Assembly: GCF_900114565.1 (NCBI RefSeq)
Contig: NZ_FOTM01000027.1
Location: 1 to 35,165 of the forward strand
DNA from: Leifsonia sp. CL147
GTDB taxonomy: Bacteria; Actinomycetota; Actinomycetes; Actinomycetales; Microbacteriaceae
Length of the DNA: 35,165 bases
Direction: 5' to 3'
The notes under the pieces are model-generated. The model did not search any database. It worked only from the letters and a program-made list of their open reading frames with translations, and was not told where the DNA came from. Positions within the stretch are counted from its first letter, which is position 1; each line of letters begins with the position of its first letter. The translations under genes were made by a program, and so were the position numbers. Of the stretch, positions 16,363 through 25,364 are shown one piece after another.

Positions 16363-19300
16363 TCATGACAGTTTGGTCACGCCCACGGTGAAGGCACCGG
16401 CGTTGGCGAATTGGCCGGCCCCGAACCGCTGCTCGAACGTCGCGCGGTCGTCGCCGGCGGCGGATGACGAGACGGCGGATGACGAGGCGGCGGATGAGGA
16501 GGCGTCGGCGGCCGACAGCTGCACGGCCAGTGCCAGCGTCTCCGCCGCGATGTCGACATCGACGGCGAGGTCGAGCGCGCGCGCGTCGTCCTCGTGCTCG
16601 AAGGCCAGGTCGAGGCGGATGCGGTCGCTCACGTCCAGCCCCGCTGCCTTCCGGGTGTCCTGCACGGCACGGATGACGTCCCGCGCAAGCCCTTCGGCCT
16701 CCAGCTCCCGCGTGGTCGCGGTGTCGAGCAGCACGAAGCCGCCGCCGGCGAGCAGCGCAAGAGCGGCGGTGCCGTCGCCGCCCGAGGCCGTCTCCAGGAC
16801 GAGGTCGTACTCCCCCTCCTGCAGCTCGATGCCGCCGACCGTCACGACGCCGTCGATCTCCGTCCAGTCGCCCGCCCGGGCGGCCTGGATGACCTGCTGC
16901 ACCTGCTTGCCGAGGCGCGGGCCTGCTGCGCGGGCGTTGACCGTCAGCCTGCTCGTGATGCCGTAGCGGGCGGCACTGTCGTCCTGCAGCTCCACGAGCT
17001 CCACCGACTTGATGTTGAGCTCGTCGCGCAGGATGCCTTCGAACGGACGCAGCGCCTCGGCGTTGGCCGCCACGACGGTCAGCGACGCGAGCGGGAGACG
17101 CACGCGCCGGCCGGCCTGCTTGCGCAGGGACAGCGCGGTGGAGCTGATCGCGCGGATGCGGTCCATCGCATCCACCAGGGCGTCGTCCGCCGGGAACTCG
17201 TCCGCGTGCGGCCAGTCGGTGAGGTGCACGCTGCGGCCGCCGGTGAGGTCCTTCCAGATCCGCTCGCTCACGAGCGGGAGGAGGGGCGCGGCGACGCGTG
17301 TGAACGTCTCCAGGACCGTATAGAGCGTGTCGAAGGCCTCCGACCCTGCTCCCGACTCGTCGACACCGGCCCAGAACCGGTCGCGCGAGCGCCGCACGTA
17401 CCAGTTGGTGAGCACGTCGGCGAAGTCGCGCAGCTTGGCGGCGGCGAGGGTCGAGTCCAGCGCGTCGAGATCGGCGGTGACAGCCTCCACCAGGTCGCGC
17501 GTCTTGGCGAGCAGGTAGCGGTCGAGCACATCCGTGGATGCCGTGGACCGCTTGGCCTCGTAGCCCGTCGCGTTGGCGTACAGGGAGAAGAAGTACCACG
17601 TGTTCCACAGCGGGAGCAGGACCTGGCGGACCCCTTCGCGGATGCCCTCCTCGGTGACGACGAGGTTGCCGCCGCGCAGCACCGGGCTCGACATCAGGAA
17701 CCAGCGCATCGCATCCGACCCGTCTCGGTCGAACACCTCGTTGACGTCCGGATAGTTGCGCAGGGACTTCGACATCTTCTGACCGTCGCTGCCGAGCACG
17801 ATGCCGTGGCTGATGACGTTCTCGAACGCCGGGCGGTCGAACAGCGCGGTCGCGAGCGTGTGCAGCAGGTAGAACCAGCCGCGGGTCTGACCGATGTACT
17901 CGACGATGAAGTCCGCCGGGTTGTGGCTGTCGAACCAGTCCCGGTTCTCGAACGGGTAGTGCACCTGGGCGAACGGCATCGAGCCGGAGTCGAACCACAC
18001 GTCCAGCACGTCCGGGATGCGGCGCATGGTCGAGCGGCCGGTCGGGTCGTCCGGGTTCGGGCGGGTCAGGTCGTCGATGAACGGCCGGTGCAGATCCGGC
18101 TCGCCCGCCGCGTTGAGCGGCAGGCGACCGAAGTCGCGCTCCAGCTCCGCGAGCGACCCGTACACATCCACTCGCGGATAGGCCGGGTCGTCGCTCTTCC
18201 ACACGGGGATGGGCGATCCGAAGTAGCGGTTCCGCGACACCGACCAGTCGCGGGCGCCGGCCAGCCACTTGCCGAACTGGCCGTCCTTGACGTTCTCGGG
18301 CACCCAGGTGATCTGCTGGTTGAGCTCGCCCATCCGGTCGCGGAAGTCCGTGACGCGCACGAACCAGCTCGACACCGCCTTGTAGATGAGCGGATTGCGG
18401 CAGCGCCAGCAGTGCGGGTACGAGTGCTCGTAGCTCGCCTGGCGGAGCAGCCGGCCCTCCTCCTTCAGCATCCGGGTGAGGGGCTTGTTGGCGTCGAAGA
18501 CCTGCAGGCCGGCGACCTCCGCGACGTCCGGCAGGAACCTCCCGCCGTCGTCCACCGAGATGATGACCGGGATGCCGGCCTTCTCGGTGACCCGCTGGTC
18601 GTCCTCGCCGTAGGCGGGCGCCTGGTGGACGATACCCGTGCCGTCCTCGACCGTGACGTAGTCGTCGACGAGGATGCGCCACGCGTTCTGGGTGCCCCAC
18701 TTCTCGGTGTCGGCGTAGAAGTCCCAGAGGCGGTCGTACTCGACGCCCTCGAGCTCGGCGCCGCGGACCGTGCCGGAGACGGCGGCCAGGGCGTCGGCGG
18801 CCGACTCGTAGCCGAGGTCCTTGGCGTAGTTGCCGACCAGGCTGGTCGCGAGCAGGTAGCGCCCGCTCAGCACCTGCTGGCCGGGCTCGCCGTACGAGTC
18901 GGCGGCGCCGTTCGGGCCGGACGGGACGACCGCGTACTCGATGCCGGGACCGACGGCGAGGGCGAGGTTCGTCGGCAGGGTCCACGGCGTCGTGGTCCAG
19001 GCGAGAGCGCGCACCCCCGTGAGGCCCAGGGACTCCGCTTTGGCGCCGACCAGAGGGAAGGTCACGGTGACCGTCTGGTCCTGCCGCATCTTGTAGACGT
19101 CGTCGTCCATCCGCAGCTCGTGATTGGACAGCGGGGTCTGGTCGCGCCAGCAGTACGGGAGCACGCGGTAGCCCTCATAGGCGAGGCCCTTCTCGTGCAG
19201 CTGCTTGAATGCCCAGATGACCGACTCCATGTAGGTGGTGTCGAGCGTCTTGTAGTCGTTGTCGAAGTCGACCCAGCGCGCCTGGCGGGTGACGTACTCG

Positions 19301-19731
19301 CGCCACTCGCGGGTGTAGCGCAGCACCGAGTCCTTCGCGGCCTGGTTGAAGGCGGCGAGCCCCATCTCCTCGATCTGGCTCTTGTCGGTGATGCCGAGCT
19401 GCCGCTCCGCTTCGAGCTCGGCGGGGAGGCCGTGGGTGTCCCATCCGAAGCGGCGTTCCACCTTCTTGCCGCGCATCGTCTGGAAGCGCGGGAAGACGTC
19501 CTTCGCGTAGCCGGTCAGCAGATGGCCGTAGTGCGGAAGGCCGTTGGCGAAGGGAGGGCCGTCGTAGAAGACCCACTCCTCGGCGTCGTGCCGGTTATCG
19601 ATGGAGGCGCGGAAGGTCCCGTCCTGCTCCCAGAACTTCAGGACATCGGTCTCGATCTCGGGGAAGACCGGGCTCGCGCTGACGTCGGGGCGCTGCGACT
19701 CATCGTCCGCGGCGGACTTGGGGTACGGCAT
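16363..19731 (-). CDS. ileS: Isoleucyl-tRNA synthetase
   Basis: IleRS charges tRNA-Ile and edits misactivated valine. The 1122-aa class I enzyme has the HIGH motif as HYGH (67-70) in [20 protein letters not shown], the editing domain with [14 protein letters not shown] and [15 protein letters not shown], and KMSKS at about 652-656 ([15 protein letters not shown]). The length and the long C-terminal anticodon-binding region fit the eukaryote-like type 2 IleRS frequent in Actinobacteria. Near the C-terminus a 15-bp repeat encodes a Ser/Ala-rich stretch ([15 protein letters not shown]), an unusual low-complexity insertion. The ATG at 19731 has AGGAG upstream and is controlled by the T-box leader. 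Confidence 0.98.
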   Translation of the reverse strand: MPYPKSAADDESQRPDVSASPVFPEIETDVLKFWEQDGTFRASIDNRHDAEEWVFYDGPPFANGLPHYGHLLTGYAKDVFPRFQTMRGKKVERRFGWDTHGLPAELEAERQLGITDKSQIEEMGLAAFNQAAKDSVLRYTREWREYVTRQARWVDFDNDYKTLDTTYMESVIWAFKQLHEKGLAYEGYRVLPYCWRDQTPLSNHELRMDDDVYKMRQDQTVTVTFPLVGAKAESLGLTGVRALAWTTTPWTLPTNLALAVGPGIEYAVVPSGPNGAADSYGEPGQQVLSGRYLLATSLVGNYAKDLGYESAADALAAVSGTVRGAELEGVEYDRLWDFYADTEKWGTQNAWRILVDDYVTVEDGTGIVHQAPAYGEDDQRVTEKAGIPVIISVDDGGRFLPDVAEVAGLQVFDANKPLTRMLKEEGRLLRQASYEHSYPHCWRCRNPLIYKAVSSWFVRVTDFRDRMGELNQQITWVPENVKDGQFGKWLAGARDWSVSRNRYFGSPIPVWKSDDPAYPRVDVYGSLAELERDFGRLPLNAAGEPDLHRPFIDDLTRPNPDDPTGRSTMRRIPDVLDVWFDSGSMPFAQVHYPFENRDWFDSHNPADFIVEYIGQTRGWFYLLHTLATALFDRPAFENVISHGIVLGSDGQKMSKSLRNYPDVNEVFDRDGSDAMRWFLMSSPVLRGGNLVVTEEGIREGVRQVLLPLWNTWYFFSLYANATGYEAKRSTASTDVLDRYLLAKTRDLVEAVTADLDALDSTLAAAKLRDFADVLTNWYVRRSRDRFWAGVDESGAGSEAFDTLYTVLETFTRVAAPLLPLVSERIWKDLTGGRSVHLTDWPHADEFPADDALVDAMDRIRAISSTALSLRKQAGRRVRLPLASLTVVAANAEALRPFEGILRDELNIKSVELVELQDDSAARYGITSRLTVNARAAGPRLGKQVQQVIQAARAGDWTEIDGVVTVGGIELQEGEYDLVLETASGGDGTAALALLAGGGFVLLDTATTRELEAEGLARDVIRAVQDTRKAAGLDVSDRIRLDLAFEHEDDARALDLAVDVDIAAETLALAVQLSAADASSSAASSSAVSSSAAGDDRATFEQRFGAGQFANAGAFTVGVTKLS
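16458..16502. repeat. 15-bp tandem repeat (3 units) near the ileS 3' end
   Basis: GCGGATGACGAGACG, GCGGATGACGAGGCG and GCGGATGAGGAGGCG are contiguous and in frame, encoding Ser/Ala-rich pentapeptides close to the C-terminus of IleRS. Confidence 0.88.
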
Positions 19732-19735
19732 CTCA

Positions 19736-19945
19736 CTCCTGGCAGGTTCTCGTGCTGCACGAGGACGCCGGACGTTCGCACGCCCGTCGCGGTACCACCC
19801 CGCTTGCCCCACCCGCCGCCGGTGCCGGACGGAGCCTCTCATTCTTCGGCTGTGACGGGCCGGACCCGTTCGGTTCTAGTGAGCGCCGCTTGCGCGACGG
19901 CCGTTCTTCCGAAGACTCGCCGGTGATGGCCGGGTCAGTGTCTGT
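19736..19945 (-). promoter_or_regulatory. T-box riboswitch of ileS (translational, short Stem I)
   Basis: The minus-strand leader contains the canonical T-box sequence GGGTGGTACCGCG (19788-19800). Its TGGT matches the ACCA end expected of uncharged tRNA-Ile. Near the 5' end an AUC triplet (19925-19927) lies in the loop of CCGGCCATCACCGG and is the likely isoleucine specifier. The leader is about 200 nt, too short for a full Stem I, and there is no terminator with a T run. Downstream of the T-box, CTCGTGC/GCACGAG and the AGGAG ribosome site (19736-19740) could form the sequestering fold. This matches translational ileS T-boxes known from Actinobacteria. The detailed folding is inferred. Confidence 0.88.
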
Positions 19946-19951
19946 GCGTCC

Positions 19952-19957
19952 ATCGTA
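19952..19957 (-). promoter_or_regulatory. Probable -10 box of the ileS promoter
   Basis: TACGAT on the minus strand fits the TANNNT actinobacterial -10 pattern. It would start the RNA near 19945, just before the putative short Stem I. No clear -35 is seen. Confidence 0.5.
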
Positions 19958-19994
19958 CCGGGTCCGGGGCTCGCCCGTCCCGTTCGCGAGCGAA

Positions 19995-20054
19995 TGCGGT
20001 GGTTCGTCACGACTGCGGGTGCTCGCGCAGCTGCAATCGTGACGAACCACCGCA
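19995..20054 (-). terminator. Long inverted repeat downstream of the tetR gene
   Basis: Two perfect 18-bp arms, TGCGGTGGTTCGTCACGA (19995-20012) and its reverse complement (20037-20054), enclose 24 bp that can form a smaller hairpin. It lies about 80 bp after the TetR stop and just upstream of the ileS promoter, so it probably ends the tetR message and insulates the ileS leader. There is no T run. Confidence 0.7.
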
Positions 20055-20095
20055 GTCGCAGCGAGGCCGCAGCCGCGGCGAGGGGATGTCGCGAG

Positions 20096-20155
20096 GCGAG
20101 GAGCCGTGACGCGAGGAGTCGTGACGCAAGGAGCCGTCAGGCGAGGAGGCCGGCG
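20096..20155. repeat. 15-bp tandem repeat (4 units) across the tetR stop codon
   Basis: GCGAGGAGCCGTGAC, GCGAGGAGTCGTGAC, GCAAGGAGCCGTCAG and GCGAGGAGGCCGGCG run from 20096 to 20155. The tetR stop is at 20137-20139, so most of the array is non-coding. The rest of the gene-free stretch from 19732 to 20136 holds the ileS leader, its promoter and the inverted repeat. Confidence 0.85.
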
Positions 20156-20757
20156 TAGCCGGCGCAGACCGGCGCGACGGCCTCCCGGACGAGCGGGGTG
20201 AGCGGACCGCGGCGCACGCCCGCCCGGGCCCACGCGGCGGCAGCGGAGACGGCGGCGCCGACGACGGCGGTGGCCGCAGCACGCGGAAGCAGAGCGTCCG
20301 CCGACGCACCCGTTCGCGCGGCGAGGAACGAGTGGAGGCTGCGCACCAGCCCCAGAAACCGCGGCAGCGCCGAGGCCTGCAGCTCCGCGTCGGTCCCCAT
20401 GAGCTCGACCTGCGTGACCGCGAGCGGAAGGCGTCCGGGACCGAAGGAGCCGGCGAGGCGCGTGATCGCCTCGAGCACCGCCTCCATCGGCGGGAGCGCC
20501 GGGTCGACGTCGGCGGCGGCCGCATCGAATGCAGCGAGCGCCTCATCCACCTCCAGCCAGAGGAGGTCGCTCTTGGCGGCGAAGTAGTTGAAGAAGGTGG
20601 CCCGGCTGACGCCGGCGCGCCGCGCGATGTCGTCGACGGTGGTGCGGGCGTAGGTCTGCTCGAGGAACAGTTCGGCGGCCGCCTCGGCGATCATGCCGCG
20701 CGAGGAGGACCGCGGACGACCGGAGCCGGACGGTCGCCTGGAATGCGGGAGAGCCAT
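20137..20757 (-). CDS. TetR-family transcriptional regulator
   Basis: The 206-aa repressor has a Ser/Arg-rich N-terminus followed by the TetR helix-turn-helix: AAAELFLEQTYARTTVDDIA, then RRAGVSRATFFNYFAAKSDL (about 45-64). The variable C-terminal ligand domain is helical. It is divergent from the MFS transporter gene, with 66 bp between the starts and an operator-like palindrome between them, so it most likely controls that transporter. The ligand is unknown. The 3' end runs into a 15-bp tandem repeat. Confidence 0.93.
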   Translation of the reverse strand: MALPHSRRPSGSGRPRSSSRGMIAEAAAELFLEQTYARTTVDDIARRAGVSRATFFNYFAAKSDLLWLEVDEALAAFDAAAADVDPALPPMEAVLEAITRLAGSFGPGRLPLAVTQVELMGTDAELQASALPRFLGLVRSLHSFLAARTGASADALLPRAAATAVVGAAVSAAAAWARAGVRRGPLTPLVREAVAPVCAGYAGLLA

Positions 20758-20783
20758 CCTGCGTTCCCCCCTCGTGCAATTAT

Positions 20784-20796
20784 TGGACCCGGTCCA
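20784..20796. promoter_or_regulatory. Operator-like palindrome between tetR and the MFS gene
   Basis: TGGACC-C-GGTCCA is a perfect 13-bp palindrome in an AT-rich stretch (TTATT and CATATTAAT on the two sides) between divergent starts. Its position, size and symmetry suit a TetR operator that blocks both promoters. Confidence 0.65.
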
Positions 20797-20823
20797 CATA
20801 TTAATCCGTTCCGAAGGACACCT

Positions 20824-22146
20824 GTGACTACCACCATCAGCCCCGTCCGCAGCGAGACCGACCGCCCGGGGATCACCCCGGGGACCGCACGCCGCGTCAC
20901 CATCGCATCGTTCGTCGGAACGGCGCTCGAGTCGTACGACTTCTACCTCTACGCGTACTTCGCCGCGTTCTTCGTCGGCCCGCTGTTCTTCTCCCCGCTC
21001 GGTTCGTTCGGGGGCACGCTCGCGGGCTTCCTGGCCATCGCCGCCGGCTTCGTCATCCGGCCGATCGGCGCGATCGTGTTCGGGAACCTGGGCGACCGGA
21101 TCGGACGCCGACCGACCCTGCTGATCACCATCCTGCTCATGGGCATCAGCACGGGACTGGTGGGCGTGCTGCCGACGTATGCGGCGGCCGGATGGTTCGG
21201 CGCGATCGCGATCGTGCTGCTGCGTCTGGTGCAGGGCTTCTCGGTCGGCGGCGAGTGGGGCGGCTCCATCCTCCTCGCTACGGAGTACGCCAACCCGAAG
21301 CGTCGCGGATTCTATGCGGCACTCCCCCAGCTCGGCTCGCCGGTGGGCTCCATCCTGAGCGCCGTGGTGTTCATCGTGCTGACCCTGAACATGTCGTCGG
21401 CCGACCTCGCGTCGTGGGGATGGCGGATCCCGTTCCTGACGGCGTTCCCGCTGCTGCTGGTCTCGCTCTACCTGCGCTGGTCGATCGACGAGACCCCGGT
21501 GTTCCGCAAGCTCCTGGAGACCGGGACGCGCGACCGCTTCCCGATCGTCGATGTGTTCGTGAAGGCTCCGGCCGGGTTCGTGATCGGGATCGGCGCGGCC
21601 ATCCTCGGAATCGGCTCCTACTCCCTGATGAACACCTACATGGTCGGCTACGGCACGGCGGTGCTCAAGTTCCCCTACCAGGACCTCCTGGTGGCGACCA
21701 CGATCGGCGGCCTGCTCCAGCTGGTGACCATCCCGCTGTTCGGGCTGTGGGCCAACCGGATCGGGTCCGCGCGGGTCGTCGCCATCGGCGCGATCGGGAC
21801 GCTGATCGTCGCGTTCCCGATGTACTTCCTGCTGCAGTACGCGACCTTCGGGATCCTCGTCGGCAGCATGATCGTCGGCGGCATCCTGCCGACGCTCGCG
21901 TGGGCGGGACTCGGCGGGCTGATGTCCGACCTGTTCCCGAGCGAGATCCGCTACAGCGGGCTGTCGGTCGCGTACAGCATCGCGGCGCTGCTGACCTCGT
22001 TCGTGCCTGCGCTCACCCAGGTGTTCGGCCAGGCCACCGGCAACGCCTGGTGGCACCCCGGCATCGTGCTCGCGGTCATGTCCGCGATCACCCTGGTCGC
22101 CGCCCTCTACGCCGCGCGGAGGAAGCCCATCGTCGACGAGGTGTGA
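20824..22146 (+). CDS. MFS transporter, metabolite:H+ symporter (MHS) type
   Basis: The 440-aa, 12-helix transporter likely imports an organic acid or similar metabolite with protons. MHS-family features are the early segment SFVGTALESYDFYLYAYFAAFFVGPLFF, RPIGAIVFGNLGDRIGRRPTLL (the loop 2-3 signature), and LRLVQGFSVGGEWGGSILLATEYA, which resembles ProP, KgtP and ShiA. The start is GTG at 20824 with AAGGA upstream. The substrate cannot be told from sequence alone. Likely repressed by the divergent TetR protein. Confidence 0.94.
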   Translation: MTTTISPVRSETDRPGITPGTARRVTIASFVGTALESYDFYLYAYFAAFFVGPLFFSPLGSFGGTLAGFLAIAAGFVIRPIGAIVFGNLGDRIGRRPTLLITILLMGISTGLVGVLPTYAAAGWFGAIAIVLLRLVQGFSVGGEWGGSILLATEYANPKRRGFYAALPQLGSPVGSILSAVVFIVLTLNMSSADLASWGWRIPFLTAFPLLLVSLYLRWSIDETPVFRKLLETGTRDRFPIVDVFVKAPAGFVIGIGAAILGIGSYSLMNTYMVGYGTAVLKFPYQDLLVATTIGGLLQLVTIPLFGLWANRIGSARVVAIGAIGTLIVAFPMYFLLQYATFGILVGSMIVGGILPTLAWAGLGGLMSDLFPSEIRYSGLSVAYSIAALLTSFVPALTQVFGQATGNAWWHPGIVLAVMSAITLVAALYAARRKPIVDEV

Positions 22147-22156
22147 GCGCTTTCGG

Positions 22157-22162
22157 TACGCT
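22157..22162 (+). promoter_or_regulatory. Possible -10 box of valS
   Basis: TACGCT fits the TANNNT pattern and would give a leader of about 60 nt before the valS ATG at 22229. No T-box consensus is present in this short leader. Confidence 0.35.
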
Positions 22163-22228
22163 TGACGGGATCCCACACTCAGGCACCCCGTGGACACGGT
22201 GCCGCACATATCGACTCGGAGGACCCTC

Positions 22229-24850
22229 ATGAGCGCGCACAGCGTACCCGACAAGCCCGCCCTGGAGGGACTGGAGTCGAAGTGGGGTGAGCGCTGGCAG
22301 GCCGACGGCACGTTCCGGTTCGACCGGGATGCGGCGCTCGCGGCCGGCCGCGACGGGGTCTATTCGATCGACACGCCGCCGCCGACGGCCTCCGGGTCGC
22401 TGCACATCGGCCACGTCTTCAGCTACACGCACACGGACGTCGTGGCGCGCTTCCACCGCATGCGCGGCCGGAAGGTGTTCTACCCGATGGGCTGGGACGA
22501 CAACGGGCTGCCGACCGAGCGGCGCGTCCAGAACTATTACGGCGTCCGCTGCGACCCGTCGCTCCCCTACGACCCCGACTTCGTCGCTCCTTTCGAGGGC
22601 GGAGACAACAAGAGCACGAAGGCCGCCGACCAGAAGCCGATCTCGCGCCGCAACTTCATCGAGCTGTGCGAGCGGCTGACGGTCGAGGACGAGAAGCAGT
22701 TCGAGGCGCTGTGGCGGATGCTCGGCCTGTCCGTCGACTGGTCGCAGACCTACCGGACCATCGGCCACGACTCGCTGCGCGTCTCGCAGCTCGCGTTCCT
22801 GCGCAACATCGAGCGCGGGGAGGCCTACCAGGCGCTGGCGCCGACCCTGTGGGACATCACGTTCCGCACGGCCGTCGCGCAGGCCGAGCTGGAGGACCGC
22901 GAACAGCCGAGCGCCTACCACCGGGTGACCTTCCACGGCCCCGCCGGTCCCGTCTTCATCGAGACGACCCGGCCGGAGCTGCTGCCCGCCTGCGTCGCGC
23001 TGGTCGCGCATCCCGACGACGAGCGCTACCAGCCGCTGTTCGGGACGACCGTGCGCACCCCGCTGTTCGACGTGGAGGTGCCGGTCGTCGCCCACCACCT
23101 GGCCCAGCCGGACAAGGGATCGGGCATCGCCATGATCTGCACGTTCGGCGACATCACCGACGTGACCTGGTGGCGGGAGCTCGACCTGCCCAACCGGACG
23201 ATCATCGGCTTCGACGGCCGCATCCTCCCGGAGCCGCCCGAGGCGATCACGACGGAGGCCGGCAGGGCGGCCTACGCGGAGCTCGCCGGCAAGACGGTGT
23301 TCTCGGCCAAGCAGGCGGTCGTCGAGCTGCTGCGCGCCTCCGGCGACCTCGTCGGCGAGCCCAAGCCCATCCAGCACCCGGTCAAGTTCTTCGAGAAGGG
23401 CGACCGCGCGCTCGAGATCGTCTCGACCCGCCAGTGGTACGTGAAGAACGGGGCGCGCGACGAGGAGCTGCGACAGCGGCTGATCGAGCTCGGCCGCGAG
23501 ATCGACTGGCACCCCGACTTCATGCGGATCCGCTACGAGAACTGGGTGAACGGCCTCACCGGCGACTGGCTGATCTCGCGCCAGCGCTTCTTCGGCGTGC
23601 CCATCCCGATCTGGTATCCGTTGGACGCCGACGGCGATCCGGTCTTCGACCAGCCGATCCTGCCGGCCGAGGACCAGCTCCCGGTCGACCCGTCCTCGGA
23701 CACCGCGCCCGGCTTCGACGAGGCGCAGCGCGGCCAGGCGGGTGGATTCATCGGCGAGCACGACGTGATGGACACCTGGATGACGTCCTCGCTCACGCCG
23801 CAGCTCGCCGGAGGCTGGAAGCGCGGCCCGGACGGGGCCGACGACGAGCTGTTCGACGTCGTGTTCCCCTTCGACCTGCGCCCGCAGGGCCAGGACATCA
23901 TCCGGACCTGGCTGTTCTCGACGTTGCTGCGCGCGAAGCTGGAGGCGGATGTCGCACCCTGGCGCAACGCCGCCCTCTCCGGCTTCATCGTCGACCCGGA
24001 CCGCAAGAAGATGTCGAAGTCCAAGGGCAACGTGGTCACGCCCGCCGACATCCTCGAGCGGCACGGATCCGACGCGGTGCGCTACTGGGCCGCCTCCAGC
24101 CGCCTGGGCACCGACGCGTCGTTCGATCCGCAGAATCCGACGCAGATCAAGATCGGCCGTCGGCTCGCGATCAAGCTGCTCAACGCGGCCAAGTTCATCC
24201 TCGGATTCGACGAGCCCGCCTCGCTCGACCTCGATCAGGTGACCAGCCCGCTCGACCGCAGCATGCTCCAGAACCTCGCGGGCGTGGTCGCCGATGCCAC
24301 GGCCGCGCTCGAGGGCTACGACCACGCCCGGGCGCTGGAGATCACCGAGACGTTCTTCTGGACGTTCTGCGACGACTACCTCGAGCTCGTGAAGGAGCGT
24401 GCGTACGGCGAGGCGAGCGCCGAGCAGGTCTCGGCCCTCGTCGCACTCCGAATCGCCCTGTCGGCCTTCCTGCGGCTGCTCGCGCCGGTGCTGCCGTTCG
24501 CGGCGGAGGAGGCGTGGAGCTGGTTCCAGGAGGGATCGGTCCACGTCGCCGCCTGGCCGCAGGCGACCGAAACGGCACAGGAGTGGAGCTCCGACCGCGA
24601 GGTCCTGGCGATCGTGGGCCGGGCCCTGACCGGGATCCGCGGAGCCAAGACCGCGGCGAAGGCATCGCAGCGCACCCCGGTCGATTCGGCCGTCATCGCC
24701 GGACCTCCCGCCGAGATCGCGGCCGTCGAGGCCGCAGCGGGCGATCTCCGCTCGGTGGGCAGAATCGACGACCTGCGGTTCGCCTCCGCAGATGAGCTGG
24801 TGGTCACCGATATCGTGCTGGCCACGGCCCCGAGCGAGGAGGAACGATGA
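22229..24850 (+). CDS. valS: Valyl-tRNA synthetase
   Basis: ValRS charges tRNA-Val and edits threonine. The 873-aa enzyme has HIGH exactly (59-62, SGSLHIGHVFSYTHTD), MGWDDNGLPTERRVQ, and KMSKSKGNV at about 594-602. Cys- and Trp-rich insertions and the editing domain lie between them. The chain ends soon after the anticodon-binding domain, with no long C-terminal coiled coil visible. The ATG at 22229 has CGGAGGA five bases upstream. The stop overlaps the next ATG (ATGA at 24847-24850), so it leads an operon with two acetyltransferase genes. Confidence 0.98.
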   Translation: MSAHSVPDKPALEGLESKWGERWQADGTFRFDRDAALAAGRDGVYSIDTPPPTASGSLHIGHVFSYTHTDVVARFHRMRGRKVFYPMGWDDNGLPTERRVQNYYGVRCDPSLPYDPDFVAPFEGGDNKSTKAADQKPISRRNFIELCERLTVEDEKQFEALWRMLGLSVDWSQTYRTIGHDSLRVSQLAFLRNIERGEAYQALAPTLWDITFRTAVAQAELEDREQPSAYHRVTFHGPAGPVFIETTRPELLPACVALVAHPDDERYQPLFGTTVRTPLFDVEVPVVAHHLAQPDKGSGIAMICTFGDITDVTWWRELDLPNRTIIGFDGRILPEPPEAITTEAGRAAYAELAGKTVFSAKQAVVELLRASGDLVGEPKPIQHPVKFFEKGDRALEIVSTRQWYVKNGARDEELRQRLIELGREIDWHPDFMRIRYENWVNGLTGDWLISRQRFFGVPIPIWYPLDADGDPVFDQPILPAEDQLPVDPSSDTAPGFDEAQRGQAGGFIGEHDVMDTWMTSSLTPQLAGGWKRGPDGADDELFDVVFPFDLRPQGQDIIRTWLFSTLLRAKLEADVAPWRNAALSGFIVDPDRKKMSKSKGNVVTPADILERHGSDAVRYWAASSRLGTDASFDPQNPTQIKIGRRLAIKLLNAAKFILGFDEPASLDLDQVTSPLDRSMLQNLAGVVADATAALEGYDHARALEITETFFWTFCDDYLELVKERAYGEASAEQVSALVALRIALSAFLRLLAPVLPFAAEEAWSWFQEGSVHVAAWPQATETAQEWSSDREVLAIVGRALTGIRGAKTAAKASQRTPVDSAVIAGPPAEIAAVEAAAGDLRSVGRIDDLRFASADELVVTDIVLATAPSEEER

Positions 24851-25293
24851 CGGTGAACGTCAGACCGGTGCAGGACAACGAGTTCTTCACCTGGCTCGAC
24901 CTCTACGCGGGTTACGGCGACTTCTACGAGAATCCGGTGACGGACGAGAAGGCGCTCCTGGTCTGGAGCTGGATCTCCGACCCCGGGAACGAGCTGGAGG
25001 CGTACTTCGCCGTCGACGAGGACGGCGTTCCCATCGGGCTGGCGCACGTGCGCGAGTTCGCCCGTCCCCTCGACGGGAGCAAAGGTCTGTACCTCGACGA
25101 CCTGTTCGTGGCACCCGGTGCGCGCGGCGCGGGAGCCGGCTCGGCACTGCTGGATGCGCTGCGCCAGGCCGCCAAGGATCGCGGCCTCTCGGTCGTGCGC
25201 TGGATCACGGCGAAGGACAACGCGACGGCGCGGCGCCTGTACGACAGGTTCGCTAAGAAGACCAGCTGGGTCACCTACGACCTCGTCCCCTGA
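24847..25293 (+). CDS. GNAT-family N-acetyltransferase (copy 1)
   Basis: The 148-aa protein transfers an acetyl group from acetyl-CoA to an unknown amine. The N-terminus VRPVQDNEFFTWLDLYAGY and the central IGLAHVREFARPL are followed by LYLDDLFVAPGARGAGAGSALL, the motif A region that binds the CoA pyrophosphate, and WITAKDNATARRLYDRFAKKTSWVTYDL (motif B). It is translationally coupled to valS by a 4-bp overlap and is a close paralogue of the next gene. Confidence 0.93.
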   Translation: MTVNVRPVQDNEFFTWLDLYAGYGDFYENPVTDEKALLVWSWISDPGNELEAYFAVDEDGVPIGLAHVREFARPLDGSKGLYLDDLFVAPGARGAGAGSALLDALRQAAKDRGLSVVRWITAKDNATARRLYDRFAKKTSWVTYDLVP

Positions 25294-25364
25294 ACCTGAC
25301 CGTTATATGGTCGGAGCACGCACCGGATTCACGACCGGGCGCGCCCATGCGAACGGAGGAATCC

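Noticed and set aside
19732-19842. Longer N-terminus for IleRS starting at 19842
   Set aside because: The frame stays open upstream, but this would run through the T-box element. The ATG at 19731 has AGGAG and matches the usual IleRS N-terminus.
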